The notes under the pieces are model-generated. The model had not been told where the DNA came from and did no database searches. It saw only the letters and a list, made by a program, of their open reading frames with translations. A program made the translations under genes and the position numbers. Below, piece by piece: positions 1 through 9,617 of a DNA stretch of 64,000 bases. Position 1 is the first letter of the stretch. Each line of letters starts with the position of its first letter. The DNA comes from Ilumatobacter coccineus YM16-304 (GTDB lineage Bacteria > Actinomycetota > Acidimicrobiia > Acidimicrobiales > Ilumatobacteraceae), in contig NC_020520.1 of assembly GCF_000348785.1 (NCBI RefSeq), positions 1,364,001 to 1,428,000 of the forward strand, read 5' to 3'.

Positions 1-845
1 CGGCCGTCGGAGCGCTCGATCGAGGGGGTGCGTTGCTGCAAGCGCGTCTGCGCGACGTGCTGGTCGGCTCGGCGATCATTCTTGTCCCGGCGATCGCGCT
101 CAATCTGTGGATGACCGTGGTGGCGTTCGACCGGTTCGATTCCGACGACGCGCTGCTGCCGTCGTTCGCGGGCGGCACGACCGGCTCGGGCGTCGAGGAC
201 GTGTCGGCGTGGATGGCGATCTGGTTCGTGTCGTTCGTGACGACCCTCGTCGGGGCCTTCGCTGCGCAGATCCTCCTCGGGCAGCGATTCGGCACGGTCG
301 TGACGATGCGGCGGGCGATGACCCAGACCCTCAAGCGATTTCCGGCAGTGGCGTGGTTGTGGCTGCTCACGCACTGGTGGGTGCCGGTGTTCACGCTCGT
401 GATCGTCAGCTCGCAGGATGCCGACGTGGGCGGCCTGATCTTCATGTACGCGGTGTTCGCGCTCTTCGCGTCGACGTTCACGCTGCTCGCCGTGCCGGCC
501 ATGGTCGGCGAACGCATCGGCGCGTTCGCCGCAGCGAAACGGGCGTTCCGACTGGCTCGGCTCCGGTTCGGCGCGTGCATGATGTTCGTCGTGTTGGCCA
601 CGCTGTTGGCGTCGGCGTTCCTCGTCGGCCTCGCCACGCTCGCGCCGCTGCTCGAAGTGAGCGGTTTCGTCCGCTTCGGTGGCCTGACCTGGCTCGTCCA
701 GGGTGTGTTGGTGCAGATCGGGGTGCTCGCGGTGGTGCCGCTGGTCGCGCTGGCCACCGCGCAGATGTACGTCGAGGTGCGTCTCGACGCCGAAGGGCTC
801 GACCTGGTGATCGAGGCCGACGCCGCGTTCGGAGCGGTTCGGTGA
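1..845 (+). CDS. Multi-pass membrane protein, 5'-truncated by the window edge
   Basis: The reading frame is open from base 3, with no stop before the first TTG at 33, so the gene begins upstream of the window. The visible 280 residues are very hydrophobic, with about six predicted membrane segments separated by short basic loops. I recognise no family motif. The TGA stop (843-845) overlaps the GTG start of the DUF4129 gene in a GTGA junction, so it is the first visible member of the operon that continues with DUF4129, DUF4350, MoxR and DUF58. A role in that envelope-associated module is inferred from position only. The true start and N-terminus cannot be judged here. Confidence 0.75.
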   Translation, partial: AVGALDRGGALLQARLRDVLVGSAIILVPAIALNLWMTVVAFDRFDSDDALLPSFAGGTTGSGVEDVSAWMAIWFVSFVTTLVGAFAAQILLGQRFGTVVTMRRAMTQTLKRFPAVAWLWLLTHWWVPVFTLVIVSSQDADVGGLIFMYAVFALFASTFTLLAVPAMVGERIGAFAAAKRAFRLARLRFGACMMFVVLATLLASAFLVGLATLAPLLEVSGFVRFGGLTWLVQGVLVQIGVLAVVPLVALATAQMYVEVRLDAEGLDLVIEADAAFGAVR

Positions 846-1474
846 GTCTCGACCCCGACGAGGTGCGTGACGTCGCATGCTCGGTCACCGCGGGGAGCGA
901 CGTGTGCGAAACGGCCGCGCCGCGCGACATCGAGCCGGTCGACTTCGACCCGCCGAGCGTCGGCGGCGGTGGAGGTGGAGGTGGCGGGATCGTGCTCGTC
1001 GTGCTGCTGGTCGCGGTGGTCGTCGCGGGGCTCGTCTGGCTCGTCAGGGCGTGGTTTGCCGGGCGGTCGACGGCGAACGACGACGGTGATTCCGGCCATG
1101 ACGATCTCGACGAGGATCTCGACGAGGAGGTGGCGGAGCGGATCATCGACCACGAGACGCCGCCCGACCGGTGGCGCCGTTCGGCCGCCGAGCATCGGGC
1201 AGCCGGGCGGTTTCGCGACGCCATCCGCTGCGAGTACCGCGGTCTCGTCGGCGATCTGGCCCGCGCCGGGTTCGTCGACGAGATCCCGGGGCGAACCTCG
1301 GGAGAGGAGCGAGCCCAGATCGCCGAGCTCGCACCGCACGTGCTCCACGACTTCGGTACGGCCGCCGACCTGTTCGACCAGGCGTGGTTCAACGACGACG
1401 CCGTGGTCGCCGAGCACGACGAACGCTTCGTGACCGCGTCGACGGCCGTCCTCGGATCGGTGCGCGTCCGATGA
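842..1474 (+). CDS. DUF4129-type membrane protein
   Basis: The protein has 210 residues from a GTG start overlapping the upstream stop. A nine-glycine run (residues 41-49) leads directly into one transmembrane helix (about 49-71), followed by a very acidic patch and a helical C-terminal domain containing W-R, AAEHRAAGRFRDAIRCEYR and the FDQAWF segment typical of DUF4129. In many actinobacteria such proteins sit beside DUF4350, MoxR and DUF58 genes, and often a transglutaminase-like gene, but none is present here. The stop overlaps the next ATG (ATGA). The biochemical function of the family is unknown. The family call rests on the C-terminal pattern and the operon context. Confidence 0.75.
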   Translation: MSLDPDEVRDVACSVTAGSDVCETAAPRDIEPVDFDPPSVGGGGGGGGGIVLVVLLVAVVVAGLVWLVRAWFAGRSTANDDGDSGHDDLDEDLDEEVAERIIDHETPPDRWRRSAAEHRAAGRFRDAIRCEYRGLVGDLARAGFVDEIPGRTSGEERAQIAELAPHVLHDFGTAADLFDQAWFNDDAVVAEHDERFVTASTAVLGSVRVR

Positions 1475-2684
1475 GTCGCACTGCGGTCCGAGCCGAGGGC
1501 ACCTCCTCCGGGGTGAAGGTGGTCGGCTCGATGCTGTTCGTGCTGGTCATGGCGGTGGTGGTGCTGCTCCTCGTGCGTGCTCGCCCGGCGCCGGAGCCGT
1601 TCGATCCGCGCTCGGGTCGACCCGACGGCGCGCGCGGCCTGGTGTTGACCCTCGAGCGTCTCGGCGCAGTGGTCGACGACACGCGTGACGTGCCGGTCGA
1701 CGGATCCGACACGACGGTGATCGTCCTCGACGACCGACTCGACGACGAGCAGCGAGTGCGTCTCGTCGAGTTCGCCGAGGCGGGCGGCGTGGTGGTCGTC
1801 GCCGATCCGATGAGTTCGTTGCACGGCGGCGCCGGACTCGACGGGGGAGCGGTGGAGATCGTCGGGCCCGATCTTCCCGAGCAGCGGTTCGACGCCGCTC
1901 GGGAGGCCAACCTCACGGTCGGTACCTGCACGTATCCGACACTGCTCGGCTCGCGGGGGATCCTGGTGCCCGAGGGCGTGCTCTTCCCGGTCGGACCCAC
2001 CGAGCCGCAGTGCTTCACCCGCGGCAGCAACTCGTTCATCGTCGAACGCTCGATCGGCGAGGGGACGATCATCGGTCTCGGCGACAACGAGGTCTTCGTC
2101 AATCGACACCTCCGGCGGGCCGACAACGCGGCGTTGGCTGCTGCGCTGTTGATCCCCGATCCCGGAGGCTCGGTGACCGTCCTCGTCGGCAACGGCGCGT
2201 CGCCGACCGTGGCCGACCTCGGTTCGGGCGACGACACGTTGTTCGATCTGGTGCCGACATGGGTGTGGATGGCCCTCGCGCTGGGCGCGCTGTCGTTCGT
2301 CGTGTTCGCCATCTCCCGGAGTGCGCGCCTCGGGCGCATCGTCTCGGAGCCGGTCGCGGTGCCGATCGCCGGCAGCGAACTCGTGTCGGCGACCGGCAAT
2401 CTCATGGCGCGGGCCGGTCATGCCCAGCGAGCCGGCTGGCGTGTGCTGAGCCGACTCCACCGCGACCTCAGCCATGCGTTCAACGTCGACCAGTCCGCCC
2501 CGCTCGACGTGCTCGACCACGCCGTCAGCGACGGTGCCGGAACCGCGCCCGGCGAGGTGGCACAGTTGCTCGGTCGGTCTGCGACCGACGACGCGTCGCT
2601 GCTCGACATCTCCCGATCCGCCAACCGTCTCCGCCGACGAGTGCTCGAAGCCGAGCGCGAACCCGAACCAGAAAGCGTGCCGAC

Positions 2685-2688
<4 letters not shown>
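1471..2688 (+). CDS. DUF4350 domain protein, two membrane anchors
   Basis: The protein has 405 residues. One transmembrane helix lies near the N-terminus (about 15-36) and a second near residues 262-283. Between them is a globular, probably extracytoplasmic, domain that begins with FDPRSGRPDGARGLVLTLE and continues with alternating strands, as in DUF4350 (a glutamine-amidotransferase-like fold without an obvious catalytic Cys). The C-terminal ~120 residues are cytoplasmic and helical. It is joined by ATGA overlaps to the genes on both sides, so its translation is probably coupled to DUF4129 and MoxR. DUF4350 proteins regularly accompany MoxR/DUF58 pairs; their role is undefined. Confidence 0.78.
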
Positions 2689-3710
<1,022 letters not shown>

Positions 3711-3732
3711 CACACGCTCGACGACCCGCATC

Positions 3733-5064
3733 ATGGCCACCCGACGCAGCGCTCCCATCCCGACGGGATGGCTCGCGCTCGTCGTCTTGCTCGTCGCTGT
3801 GCCGCTCGCGGTCGTTCGCTCCGACCGGTGGGCGCTCGTCGTGGTGGCGCTCGCGCTGGTCGCCGTGGCCGCGATGATCGACTTCTTCGCGGCGCTGTCG
3901 CCGAACGAGATCGAGGTGGAGCGGGAGTTCCCGTCGCTGCTCACCGTCGGCGAGCAGGCCCGACTCGCGTGGATCGTGAAGAATCGCTCGGAGCGATCGA
4001 CACCGGTGGCGGTCGCCGACGCGATCTGGCCGAGCCTCGCCGCAACACGACGTTCGTCGACGTTCGATCTCCCCGGACGCCGCCAGCACCGCTTCGGTGC
4101 GACCATCGAACCGAGCCGTCGCGGTCGGTTCCCGTTCGGCGCGATCACGATTCGCACCACGGGGCCGTTGCGGATGATGCATCGTCAGCAGACCCGACAC
4201 GTTCCCGGAACGCTTGCCGTGCTCCCGGCGTACCCGTCTCGCGACCTGATGGCGACCCGGATGCGCATTCCGCTCGAGTCGGGACTGCGCAGCGTTCGCC
4301 AGCGCGGGACCGGCACCGACTTCGACCAACTCCGTGAGTACCGGCCGGGTGACGACATCCGCCGCGTCGACTGGGCGGCCACGGCTCGTCAGCAGAAGGC
4401 GATCGTCCGCGAGTACCGGGCCGAACGCAACCAGCACGTCGTGTCGCTGCTCGACAACGGTCGGGTGATGGCCGGCACGGTCGGCGGAGTGCCACGAGTC
4501 GAGCATGCGATGGACGCCGTGCTCGGCCTGACGCAGGTGGCGTCGAAGCTCGGCGACAACGTCGGCCTGGTCACCTTCGATCAGCAGGTGCGCGGCATCG
4601 TGCCCGTCTCCAACAGCAAGGCGCAGTTCAGCCGGATCGCCGAGGCGATGTACCTGCTCGACACGTCGTACGGCGAGAGCGCCTACCGAGTGGCGTTCAC
4701 CACGGCGGCGTCGAGATTCCGGCGACGATCGCTGTTCGTCGTCTACACCGACCTCGTCGAGACCGTCGTGGTCGAGTCGCTGCTCCCCGCCATGGCTGCG
4801 CTGACGAAGACCCACCTGGTGATGATCGCCGCCGTCCGCGACCCCGACGTGGCCGACTGGGCGACCGGGGCAGGGGAGCGGCCCGACGACGGCCCGGCCG
4901 AGGCGTACCGATCGGCCGCGGCGGTCGCATCGCTCACCGCCCGTGACCGGGCCGTGGCGAAACTGTCGGCCGCCGGAGCGATCGTCGTCGACGCCCGACC
5001 CGGTGAACTGGCCACCGCCGTGGTCGACCAGTACCTCGAACTCAAGGCCAAGGGTCGCCTCTGA
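3733..5064 (+). CDS. DUF58 domain protein (MoxR partner)
   Basis: The protein has 443 residues. Two membrane segments near the N-terminus (about 12-30 and 33-52) are followed by a beta-rich domain. The DUF58 signature, G-T-D-F-x-x-L-R-E-Y-x-x-G-D-D-x-R-x-x-D-W, lies at roughly 193-215, and a vWA-like Rossmann domain closes the protein. DUF58 proteins are the expected clients of the MoxR ATPase encoded 22 bp upstream. It is the last gene of the operon and faces the HNH gene tail to tail. Confidence 0.92.
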   Translation: MATRRSAPIPTGWLALVVLLVAVPLAVVRSDRWALVVVALALVAVAAMIDFFAALSPNEIEVEREFPSLLTVGEQARLAWIVKNRSERSTPVAVADAIWPSLAATRRSSTFDLPGRRQHRFGATIEPSRRGRFPFGAITIRTTGPLRMMHRQQTRHVPGTLAVLPAYPSRDLMATRMRIPLESGLRSVRQRGTGTDFDQLREYRPGDDIRRVDWAATARQQKAIVREYRAERNQHVVSLLDNGRVMAGTVGGVPRVEHAMDAVLGLTQVASKLGDNVGLVTFDQQVRGIVPVSNSKAQFSRIAEAMYLLDTSYGESAYRVAFTTAASRFRRRSLFVVYTDLVETVVVESLLPAMAALTKTHLVMIAAVRDPDVADWATGAGERPDDGPAEAYRSAAAVASLTARDRAVAKLSAAGAIVVDARPGELATAVVDQYLELKAKGRL

Positions 5065-5112
5065 TCCAGAGGCCCGGGCCGTTCGGTTGTCAAGGAGCTG
5101 TCGGTTCGGCGG

Positions 5113-5151
5113 CCGGCCGTGAGTGGAACGTCGGGCGTTCGTCGTGGCCGG
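5113..5151. terminator. Candidate hairpin between convergent genes
   Basis: CCGGCC (5113-5118) can pair with GGCCGG (5146-5151), and inside it GAACG (5126-5130) pairs with CGTTC (5136-5140) around a five-base loop. It lies between the ends of the convergent DUF58 and HNH genes, where a bidirectional terminator would be expected. There is no U-tract on either strand, so the call rests on position and structure only. Confidence 0.3.
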
Positions 5152-5168
5152 TCGGGGGAGTTCGTGGG

Positions 5169-6386
5169 TCACGCCACCTGCTGGTGAACGGTGTCGAGCG
5201 ATGAGGGCAGCCGTCGGCCGTCAGGGCCGATGAAGCAGAGGTGTTGTGCCGTTCCGGTCAATCGCCACGATCGGTCGTGGATGTCGTGATGGTGGTGATG
5301 GCAGAGCAAGACCAGTTCGTCGAGATCGGTGAGCCCGCCCCGGGCTGCGAATTCGTTGATGTGATGGCCTTCGCACCACTCCGGTGGCCGATCGCAGCCA
5401 GGGTGTCGGCACCCGCCGTCTCGTGCGACGAGGGCCAGGTATTGCTGCGGTGAGATCGTTCGCCGGCCACGGCCGAAGTTGATCGTGGCGCCGGTCTGAT
5501 CTGCGACGTAGCGGTGGATCACTGCGTCGCAGCAGATCTCATCGACCTCGTCGGACGTGAGCGTTTCTCCGAACGTGCCGGTGGCAACGCCCGAGCGTTG
5601 CTCGAGGTCGGCGATCGTCATCGTGGCGATCACGCGAGGCAGGTTGCGCCCGCCGGTGACCTCGCCGCGCTCGTATGCGGCACACAGGTCGCCCAGAGCA
5701 TCGACCCGGCGCTGCGTGGCGCTGCGCCCGGAGTTGTCGGTTCGTTGTTGTTCGGCCAGGTGGCTGAGCGTGCGTCGAAGACTCTGAGCGATTCGATTCG
5801 GGAGCATCCCGTCGACCTGAGTCATGCCATCGCCCGCCGGCCGGAACGACAGGCACCGAGCAGCGTTGGCGGTCGTCCGGCGCGCTGCGTCGTCGACCGG
5901 ATTGGCGACGGCGCGCCACGTCTTGACCGCCTGTGCGGCCTTGGTCGGCGTGAGCCCGGCCAGTTCGTCGACGAGTTCGCCTTCGACCGCGTCGAAACCG
6001 ACATCGTCCACAGCGACCGCGAGTTGGAGCGCTGCCGCAGGCGACAGGTCGCCGCTGCGGACAGCGCGGTCGATGGCCTCGTGCTGTGCCATGACCTCGC
6101 CGAGCTCGACGGTGGCTCGCGCCTGCCCCCAAGCGACACCGGTTGCGTTCGAGAAGAACGCGGCCATGGACGCGGCTCCCGAGGCGCGCCACGCCTCGGA
6201 GTCGGCGACGACGGCAGCGACCCGCGCGATCTCGCCGCGCAGTCGGTCGGACTGCGTGCTGAGTTCGACCAGCACTGTCGATGCGGTCGCCGGGTCGACC
6301 GCATCCAGGTCGAGCCGATCGAGTGCGTCGATGGCCTCCGCGAGCCTCGCCACGACCTGGCGTGCTTCGACTTCGGTGGCCAACAT
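5169..6386 (-). CDS. DUF222 / HNH endonuclease (13E12-repeat-like family)
   Basis: The protein has 405 residues from an ATG at 6386. The N-terminal ~270 residues are the helical DUF222 domain. The C-terminal domain (about 325-375) is an HNH nuclease: C-R-H-P-G-C-D-R-P-P-x-W-C followed by GHHI and a terminal LCHHHHHDIH segment supplying the metal-binding histidines and cysteines. An in-frame TTG at 6422 would lengthen the protein, but a LexA-type operator lies at 6400-6415 between the two starts, which favours the ATG. The family is abundant in actinobacteria, including the REP13E12 genes of Mycobacterium, several of which are reported to be SOS-controlled. Its biological role is not established. 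Confidence 0.9.
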   Translation of the reverse strand: MLATEVEARQVVARLAEAIDALDRLDLDAVDPATASTVLVELSTQSDRLRGEIARVAAVVADSEAWRASGAASMAAFFSNATGVAWGQARATVELGEVMAQHEAIDRAVRSGDLSPAAALQLAVAVDDVGFDAVEGELVDELAGLTPTKAAQAVKTWRAVANPVDDAARRTTANAARCLSFRPAGDGMTQVDGMLPNRIAQSLRRTLSHLAEQQRTDNSGRSATQRRVDALGDLCAAYERGEVTGGRNLPRVIATMTIADLEQRSGVATGTFGETLTSDEVDEICCDAVIHRYVADQTGATINFGRGRRTISPQQYLALVARDGGCRHPGCDRPPEWCEGHHINEFAARGGLTDLDELVLLCHHHHHDIHDRSWRLTGTAQHLCFIGPDGRRLPSSLDTVHQQVA

Positions 6387-6399
6387 GGGAACCACTGTA

Positions 6400-6415
6400 C
6401 CGAACAAGTGTTCGA
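6400..6415. promoter_or_regulatory. LexA-type SOS box upstream of the HNH gene
   Basis: The sequence CGAAC-AAGT-GTTCG (6401-6414) is a perfect inverted repeat of five bases per arm with a four-base spacer. With one flanking base on each side it differs at a single position from the actinobacterial consensus TCGAAC-N4-GTTCGA. It ends about 14 bp before the HNH start codon, where LexA binding would block transcription. Confidence 0.7.
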
Positions 6416-6422
6416 TACGCAA

Positions 6423-7250
6423 CCTGTTGTCAGCAGGTTATTCAGTGTTCAGCGACGGGCCTGGTCGACGCGGAGCGCAGTGACGGCGTGTTGGCCGTCG
6501 TGGATCTCGCGGTCCAGTCGGTGGGTGCCGCCGAGCACGAACCGCGTCGAACGCGGCGGCCGAGCCGTGGCGTGGCCGCCCTCGTTGGAGGTGGGCGAGA
6601 GCGCGCCGTCGGGTCGAGGCAGCCCGAAGAGCGCGCCGGCGACGCGATGAGCTCAGGGTCGGCGTAGTGGTCGTTAGCGGCTGGTCACTGGCAGGTTCGG
6701 CCGTTCGCTGATTTCGCGGCAACGACCACACGGTTGGCGCTGAGCTCCTCTGCGATGAACGCAACGATCAAAGCGATTGCTGCAAGGATTCGCGTTGTTG
6801 TGGAGTCGGCGACCAGCCCCGAGATGAGGAGTGTCGATTTCAGTGCAGCGAACGACACGAACGACATCCAGCGAACCGTGTCGGCACGATCGGCCCATCG
6901 GAACTCGCGGCCGTCGTCGGTGCTCTTGCAGTCTTGTTCGAGTCGCTCGGCCAAGCCCCCAGAGTGGGTCCGCCCAGGTTTCGATGTGGCCCGGAGGCGT
7001 ATTTCGACATGAACCGGCGAGTTGGGTCTCCGGCAAGACGGTCGCGTTCGCGGTGTGTGCCGCGGACTACAGCAACGAGACGGGTGATGATCTACCCGTC
7101 CAATCGTTGCATCGAGTGTGAGGCGACGCATTCCTGGGTGGCCTCGGCCGATCGTATGTGCCGATCAGGAGCGGCGTGAGGCGGTTGCGGCCCGGGACAT
7201 TCTGGGCGCGCTCTTTGAAGATGTCATGCGACCTGTTGCGTTGAGAGGAG
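6423..7250. other. Low-coding, probably decayed interval
   Basis: Apart from one weak small-protein candidate on the minus strand, this ~830-bp stretch shows no convincing gene. Base composition is less GC-biased than the surrounding genes. Fragments of reading frame on the minus strand between about 6450 and 6660 look like the tail of a lost gene (FVLGGTHRLDREIHDG in one frame) but have no usable start and are interrupted by stops. I see no tRNA, insertion sequence ends or repeats. Confidence 0.4.
6685..6954 (-). CDS. Possible small two-helix membrane protein
   Basis: An 89-residue frame could start at TTG 6954, preceded by a G-rich stretch. It encodes a charged N-terminal region and two hydrophobic segments (around WMSFVSFAALKSTLLISGLV and TTRILAAIALIVAFIAEEL), ending in a basic tail. 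I recognise no family. The frame stays open further upstream, but that extension looks non-coding. It could equally be a gene remnant, given the decayed surroundings. Confidence 0.3.
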   Translation of the reverse strand: MAERLEQDCKSTDDGREFRWADRADTVRWMSFVSFAALKSTLLISGLVADSTTTRILAAIALIVAFIAEELSANRVVVAAKSANGRTCQ

Positions 7251-7264
7251 CGTTACATGTAACG
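7251..7264. promoter_or_regulatory. Palindromic operator candidate of the toxin-antitoxin pair
   Basis: CGTTACATGTAACG is a perfect 14-bp palindrome whose last base is 7 nt before the antitoxin start codon. Toxin-antitoxin operons are usually repressed by the antitoxin or complex binding such a palindrome at the promoter, so this is the likely autoregulatory operator. Its AT-rich core stands out in this high-GC sequence. Confidence 0.6.
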
Positions 7265-7271
7265 TCCTGGT

Positions 7272-7490
7272 ATGGCTCGTCAACGTTCGACTTCGGCAAG
7301 TGCGGTCCGCGTGCGCGCTCATCGCGACCGGCTCCGCGCGCAGGGCTTGCGGCCAGTTCAATTCTGGGTGCCCGACGTCCGATCACCCCAGTTCGCACAG
7401 CAAGCCCACGATCAATCGCTCGCCGTTGCCACGAGCGGCCAGGAGTCTGATGATCAAGCGTTCATCGACGCCCTCGGCGACGAAGAGTGA
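7272..7490 (+). CDS. MazE-like antitoxin (DUF3018-type)
   Basis: The protein has 72 residues. The N-terminal half is basic (VRVRAHRDRLRAQGLRPVQFWVPD) and matches the short DNA-binding proteins annotated as MazE-family antitoxin or DUF3018. The C-terminal half is acidic (SDDQAFIDALGDEE), as expected for the part that neutralises a toxin. The stop overlaps the GTG start of the toxin gene (GTGA), giving translational coupling with antitoxin first. Expression is probably autoregulated through the palindrome just upstream. Confidence 0.8.
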   Translation: MARQRSTSASAVRVRAHRDRLRAQGLRPVQFWVPDVRSPQFAQQAHDQSLAVATSGQESDDQAFIDALGDEE

Positions 7491-7819
7491 GGCGCGGCGA
7501 GATCTGGACCGCTGCCGCCGGGAGCGGGTACGCCGGCAAACCGCGACCGGTCGTCATCATCCAAGACGATCTTTTCGACGCGACTGCGTCGGTCACGGTC
7601 TGCGCGTTCACCACTGACGACACCGATGCTCCACTGTTTCGAATACCTGTCGCCGCCGACGAGGCGACCGGAATCCGCCAACCGAGCCGGCTCATGATCG
7701 ACAAGATCACGACCGTTCCTCGTGCGAAACTTGGCGAACGGATCGGCCGACTATCCGACGACGACATGGCCAGACTCGCACGATCGGTCGTCGTGTTCCT
7801 CGGCCTCGCAACATCTTGA
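7487..7819 (+). CDS. mazF: MazF/PemK-family toxin (endoribonuclease)
   Basis: The protein has 110 residues, the normal size for the family. It opens with the MazF signature RRGEIW, followed by GKPRPVVIIQDD, then the central strand with SRLMIDKITTVPR and the C-terminal helix. MazF toxins are sequence-specific mRNA interferases with an SH3-like barrel; the conserved Arg near the start and the S/T before the MIDKI strand form the active site in the family. The GTG start lies inside the antitoxin stop. The module looks intact despite decayed genes nearby. Confidence 0.9.
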   Translation: MRRGEIWTAAAGSGYAGKPRPVVIIQDDLFDATASVTVCAFTTDDTDAPLFRIPVAADEATGIRQPSRLMIDKITTVPRAKLGERIGRLSDDDMARLARSVVVFLGLATS

Positions 7820-7926
7820 CCAGCGGCGAGCACCCGCACGATCTGGACGGGGTCGTCCGATCGGATGTGCCGTTCTCGCGCAGGTTGGGGTAGTTGCGTG
7901 CGGTGTTGTTCTGAGCGTTCTTCTCG

Positions 7927-8376
7927 TCAGTCGAACCAATTGAAGACCACATCACCGACACGGTCGGGTTGGTGATATCGGACCTGCTCGGCTTCCTCGT
8001 CCTTCAATGGCAGCAGGTGACCTTCGGTGAGCGAAGTAGCCAGATCGAGCGGGTCAGCAATCGCGAACCCGTTGGCCAGAAACACCTCGGCTCCAGCCAC
8101 GGTCACGAATTCAGCAGTCGCGACAAGGGAATGATCGCCACTCACCGCTCCGACAAGCCTGATGGCTGGGTTGAGCATGACCGTGGTCGAATCGCCGCCA
8201 GAACCCCTCACCAGGACCCGAGCAAAACTGCGGCCGACCGTGACCGGAGCAACTGCTCCGACGACCTCGGCAGAACAACAACGGGCTGCGGTGTGGACCG
8301 CTGCGAGCCACTGTCGCTGCATCTCTGGGTCGGGTATTGGAAACACGCACCCCGCAACAATCAACGACGACTCCAT
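7927..8376 (-). CDS. Hypothetical protein
   Basis: The protein has 149 residues from an ATG at 8376. The start was chosen because the sequence becomes protein-like there (MESSLIVAGCVFPIPDP); an upstream GGAGG is about 16 nt away, which is long for a ribosome binding site. The protein has alternating hydrophobic strands and an acidic C-terminus ending in a W-F-D, with no signal peptide or membrane segment. I do not recognise a family. It lies convergent with the toxin gene and upstream of the broken DinB gene on the same strand. Confidence 0.55.
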   Translation of the reverse strand: MESSLIVAGCVFPIPDPEMQRQWLAAVHTAARCCSAEVVGAVAPVTVGRSFARVLVRGSGGDSTTVMLNPAIRLVGAVSGDHSLVATAEFVTVAGAEVFLANGFAIADPLDLATSLTEGHLLPLKDEEAEQVRYHQPDRVGDVVFNWFD

Positions 8377-8537
8377 GACACGGCCAAAACTACCTCCGCG
8401 GCGCGCTGGCGCCCGGCGGAACCCCGTGGCCTCGTCTGCATGATCTGATCGGTTTCCACCGCACTCATGTGCCGTTCCCGGACGCTGCATGCCGCTCGGG
8501 CAGCCCGGTGATATCGAGCGCCTTTGTCGCCAGTGCT

Positions 8538-9061
8538 TCAGCGAACTGGAGGCCGCCCGAGCGCGTCTCGAATCAGGTCGGCGTGCCCGGAGTGCCGTGC
8601 GGTCTCATCGATCATGTCTGCAAGGAGCCAACGGAGATTGACCGGCTTCTTGTCGAACGACAGCAACGCCGCCAGCGTGTCCATCGACGCGCACGCTGCC
8701 GTGGCGGTTCGGCTCAGCTCGCGCGCTGCGACGTACAGGCCGAGGAGTTCCTCGGCGCTGTCGTTGTCGGCTGAGTGGAACGACCACTCGTGCGCATCTC
8801 TGTCGTCGACCGAACGCCTCGGTACGGGGAGCTCGAGACCGAGCAGCTTGTGCTGGAACCATCGATCCTCGGTGAACGAGAGGTGCTTGACCAACCGGCC
8901 GGTCGTAAGGTTCGTTGCCGGGAGCGGCGAGTGTGCAGCTCATCGGGTGTCAGGTCGGACGCTTGGGAGACGACCGCTCGACGTTCTTCGTCCAGACGTT
9001 CGGTCAGACCGAGGCGCTCCGATGACGGCTGAAGATCGGCCAACCGCTGTGGCGGACTCAT
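8538..9061 (-). pseudogene. DinB/DUF664 family protein, frameshifted
   Basis: The N-terminal part is read from ATG 9061 (ERLGLTERLDEERRAVV...DLTPDELH). The family's continuation (SPLPATNLTTGRLVKHLSFTEDRWFQ and, near the end, PVNLRWLLADMIDETARHSGHADLIR) lies in a different minus-strand frame running to 8538. The frame changes near 8930, at the CTGCACACTCGCC segment. The second frame has a stop just upstream and no good start of its own. The concatenated product would be a complete ~170-residue DUF664 protein (putative metal-dependent hydrolase fold). Either the gene is dead or the read has a one-base indel. Confidence 0.8.
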
Positions 9062-9202
9062 GCAACGAGTCTCGCATCATGCGGCCCGCAACGGAGGGGC
9101 ACCAACAAAGGCTGCCTCGCTGGTCAAACCGAACATTCACGAGCAGGTCGGCGATTGGACCCTGCCGCTCGGCGGGGCTCGACCCTCTCGAGTGGTGGCG
9201 AA

Positions 9203-9514
9203 CTACGGGAGTTTGGAAGCGAGGACGTCGGCGGGCAGGATCTCGGGCGCTGCGCCGAGGAGATGCTGGTTCGCCATCAGGGCTTCGACGATTGCGCCGT
9301 TGGCGTGGGCGTCGCGAGCGGCCTCGTCGGGAAACGCGTCGAAGATCCAGAAGGTGTCGGGGTGGGTCCTGACCGCGAACCAGACGATCGTTCCTTCCTC
9401 TTCGTTGGCGAGTTCGACAGCGCTGGCGAGCAGATCGCCGAGCGCGTCGTGCTGTCCATCGGCCGCGACGATCTTGGCGACGAAGGCATACGGGAGTGAC
9501 GCGGGTGTCGACAT
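9203..9514 (-). CDS. Antibiotic-biosynthesis-monooxygenase-like (ABM) protein
   Basis: The protein has 103 residues, typical for a ferredoxin-like ABM/YgiN domain. The pattern is AKIVAADGQHDALGDLLASAV, then EEEGTIVWFAVRTHPDTFWIFDAFPDEAARDAH with the family's W...Y/F...D.F.....AH arrangement, ending in a short helix. An AAGGAG ribosome binding site sits 7 nt before the ATG. Such proteins are small dimeric oxygenases or stress proteins of variable substrate. It is transcribed divergently from a GlxA-type regulator across a 103-bp gap, suggesting that regulator as its controller. Confidence 0.82.
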   Translation of the reverse strand: MSTPASLPYAFVAKIVAADGQHDALGDLLASAVELANEEEGTIVWFAVRTHPDTFWIFDAFPDEAARDAHANGAIVEALMANQHLLGAAPEILPADVLASKLP

Positions 9515-9604
9515 GGTGGTCTCCTTGATTGGGGTTGTTCGTGTGAGAAGTCCAACCTACGACGAGCGAGGGTCGATGACGAGTGGCGCATGCGGCAGCA
9601 TTGC

Positions 9605-9610
9605 TACCGT
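9605..9610 (+). promoter_or_regulatory. -10 hexamer of the GlxA-type regulator
   Basis: TACCGT ends 7 nt before the ATG at 9618, the spacing expected if transcription starts at or next to the A of the start codon (leaderless mRNA). There is no ribosome binding site in the gap. Confidence 0.55.
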
Positions 9611-9617
9611 TCACGCC

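Noticed and set aside
5169-6386. The HNH gene as part of an intron or insertion element
   Set aside because: No terminal inverted repeats, target duplications or intron structure are visible; it is a stand-alone DUF222-HNH gene.
6446-6664. Fragment on the minus strand (FVLGGTHRLDREIHDG) as a real gene
   Set aside because: No start codon, an upstream in-frame stop and no recognisable family; described only as a possible remnant.
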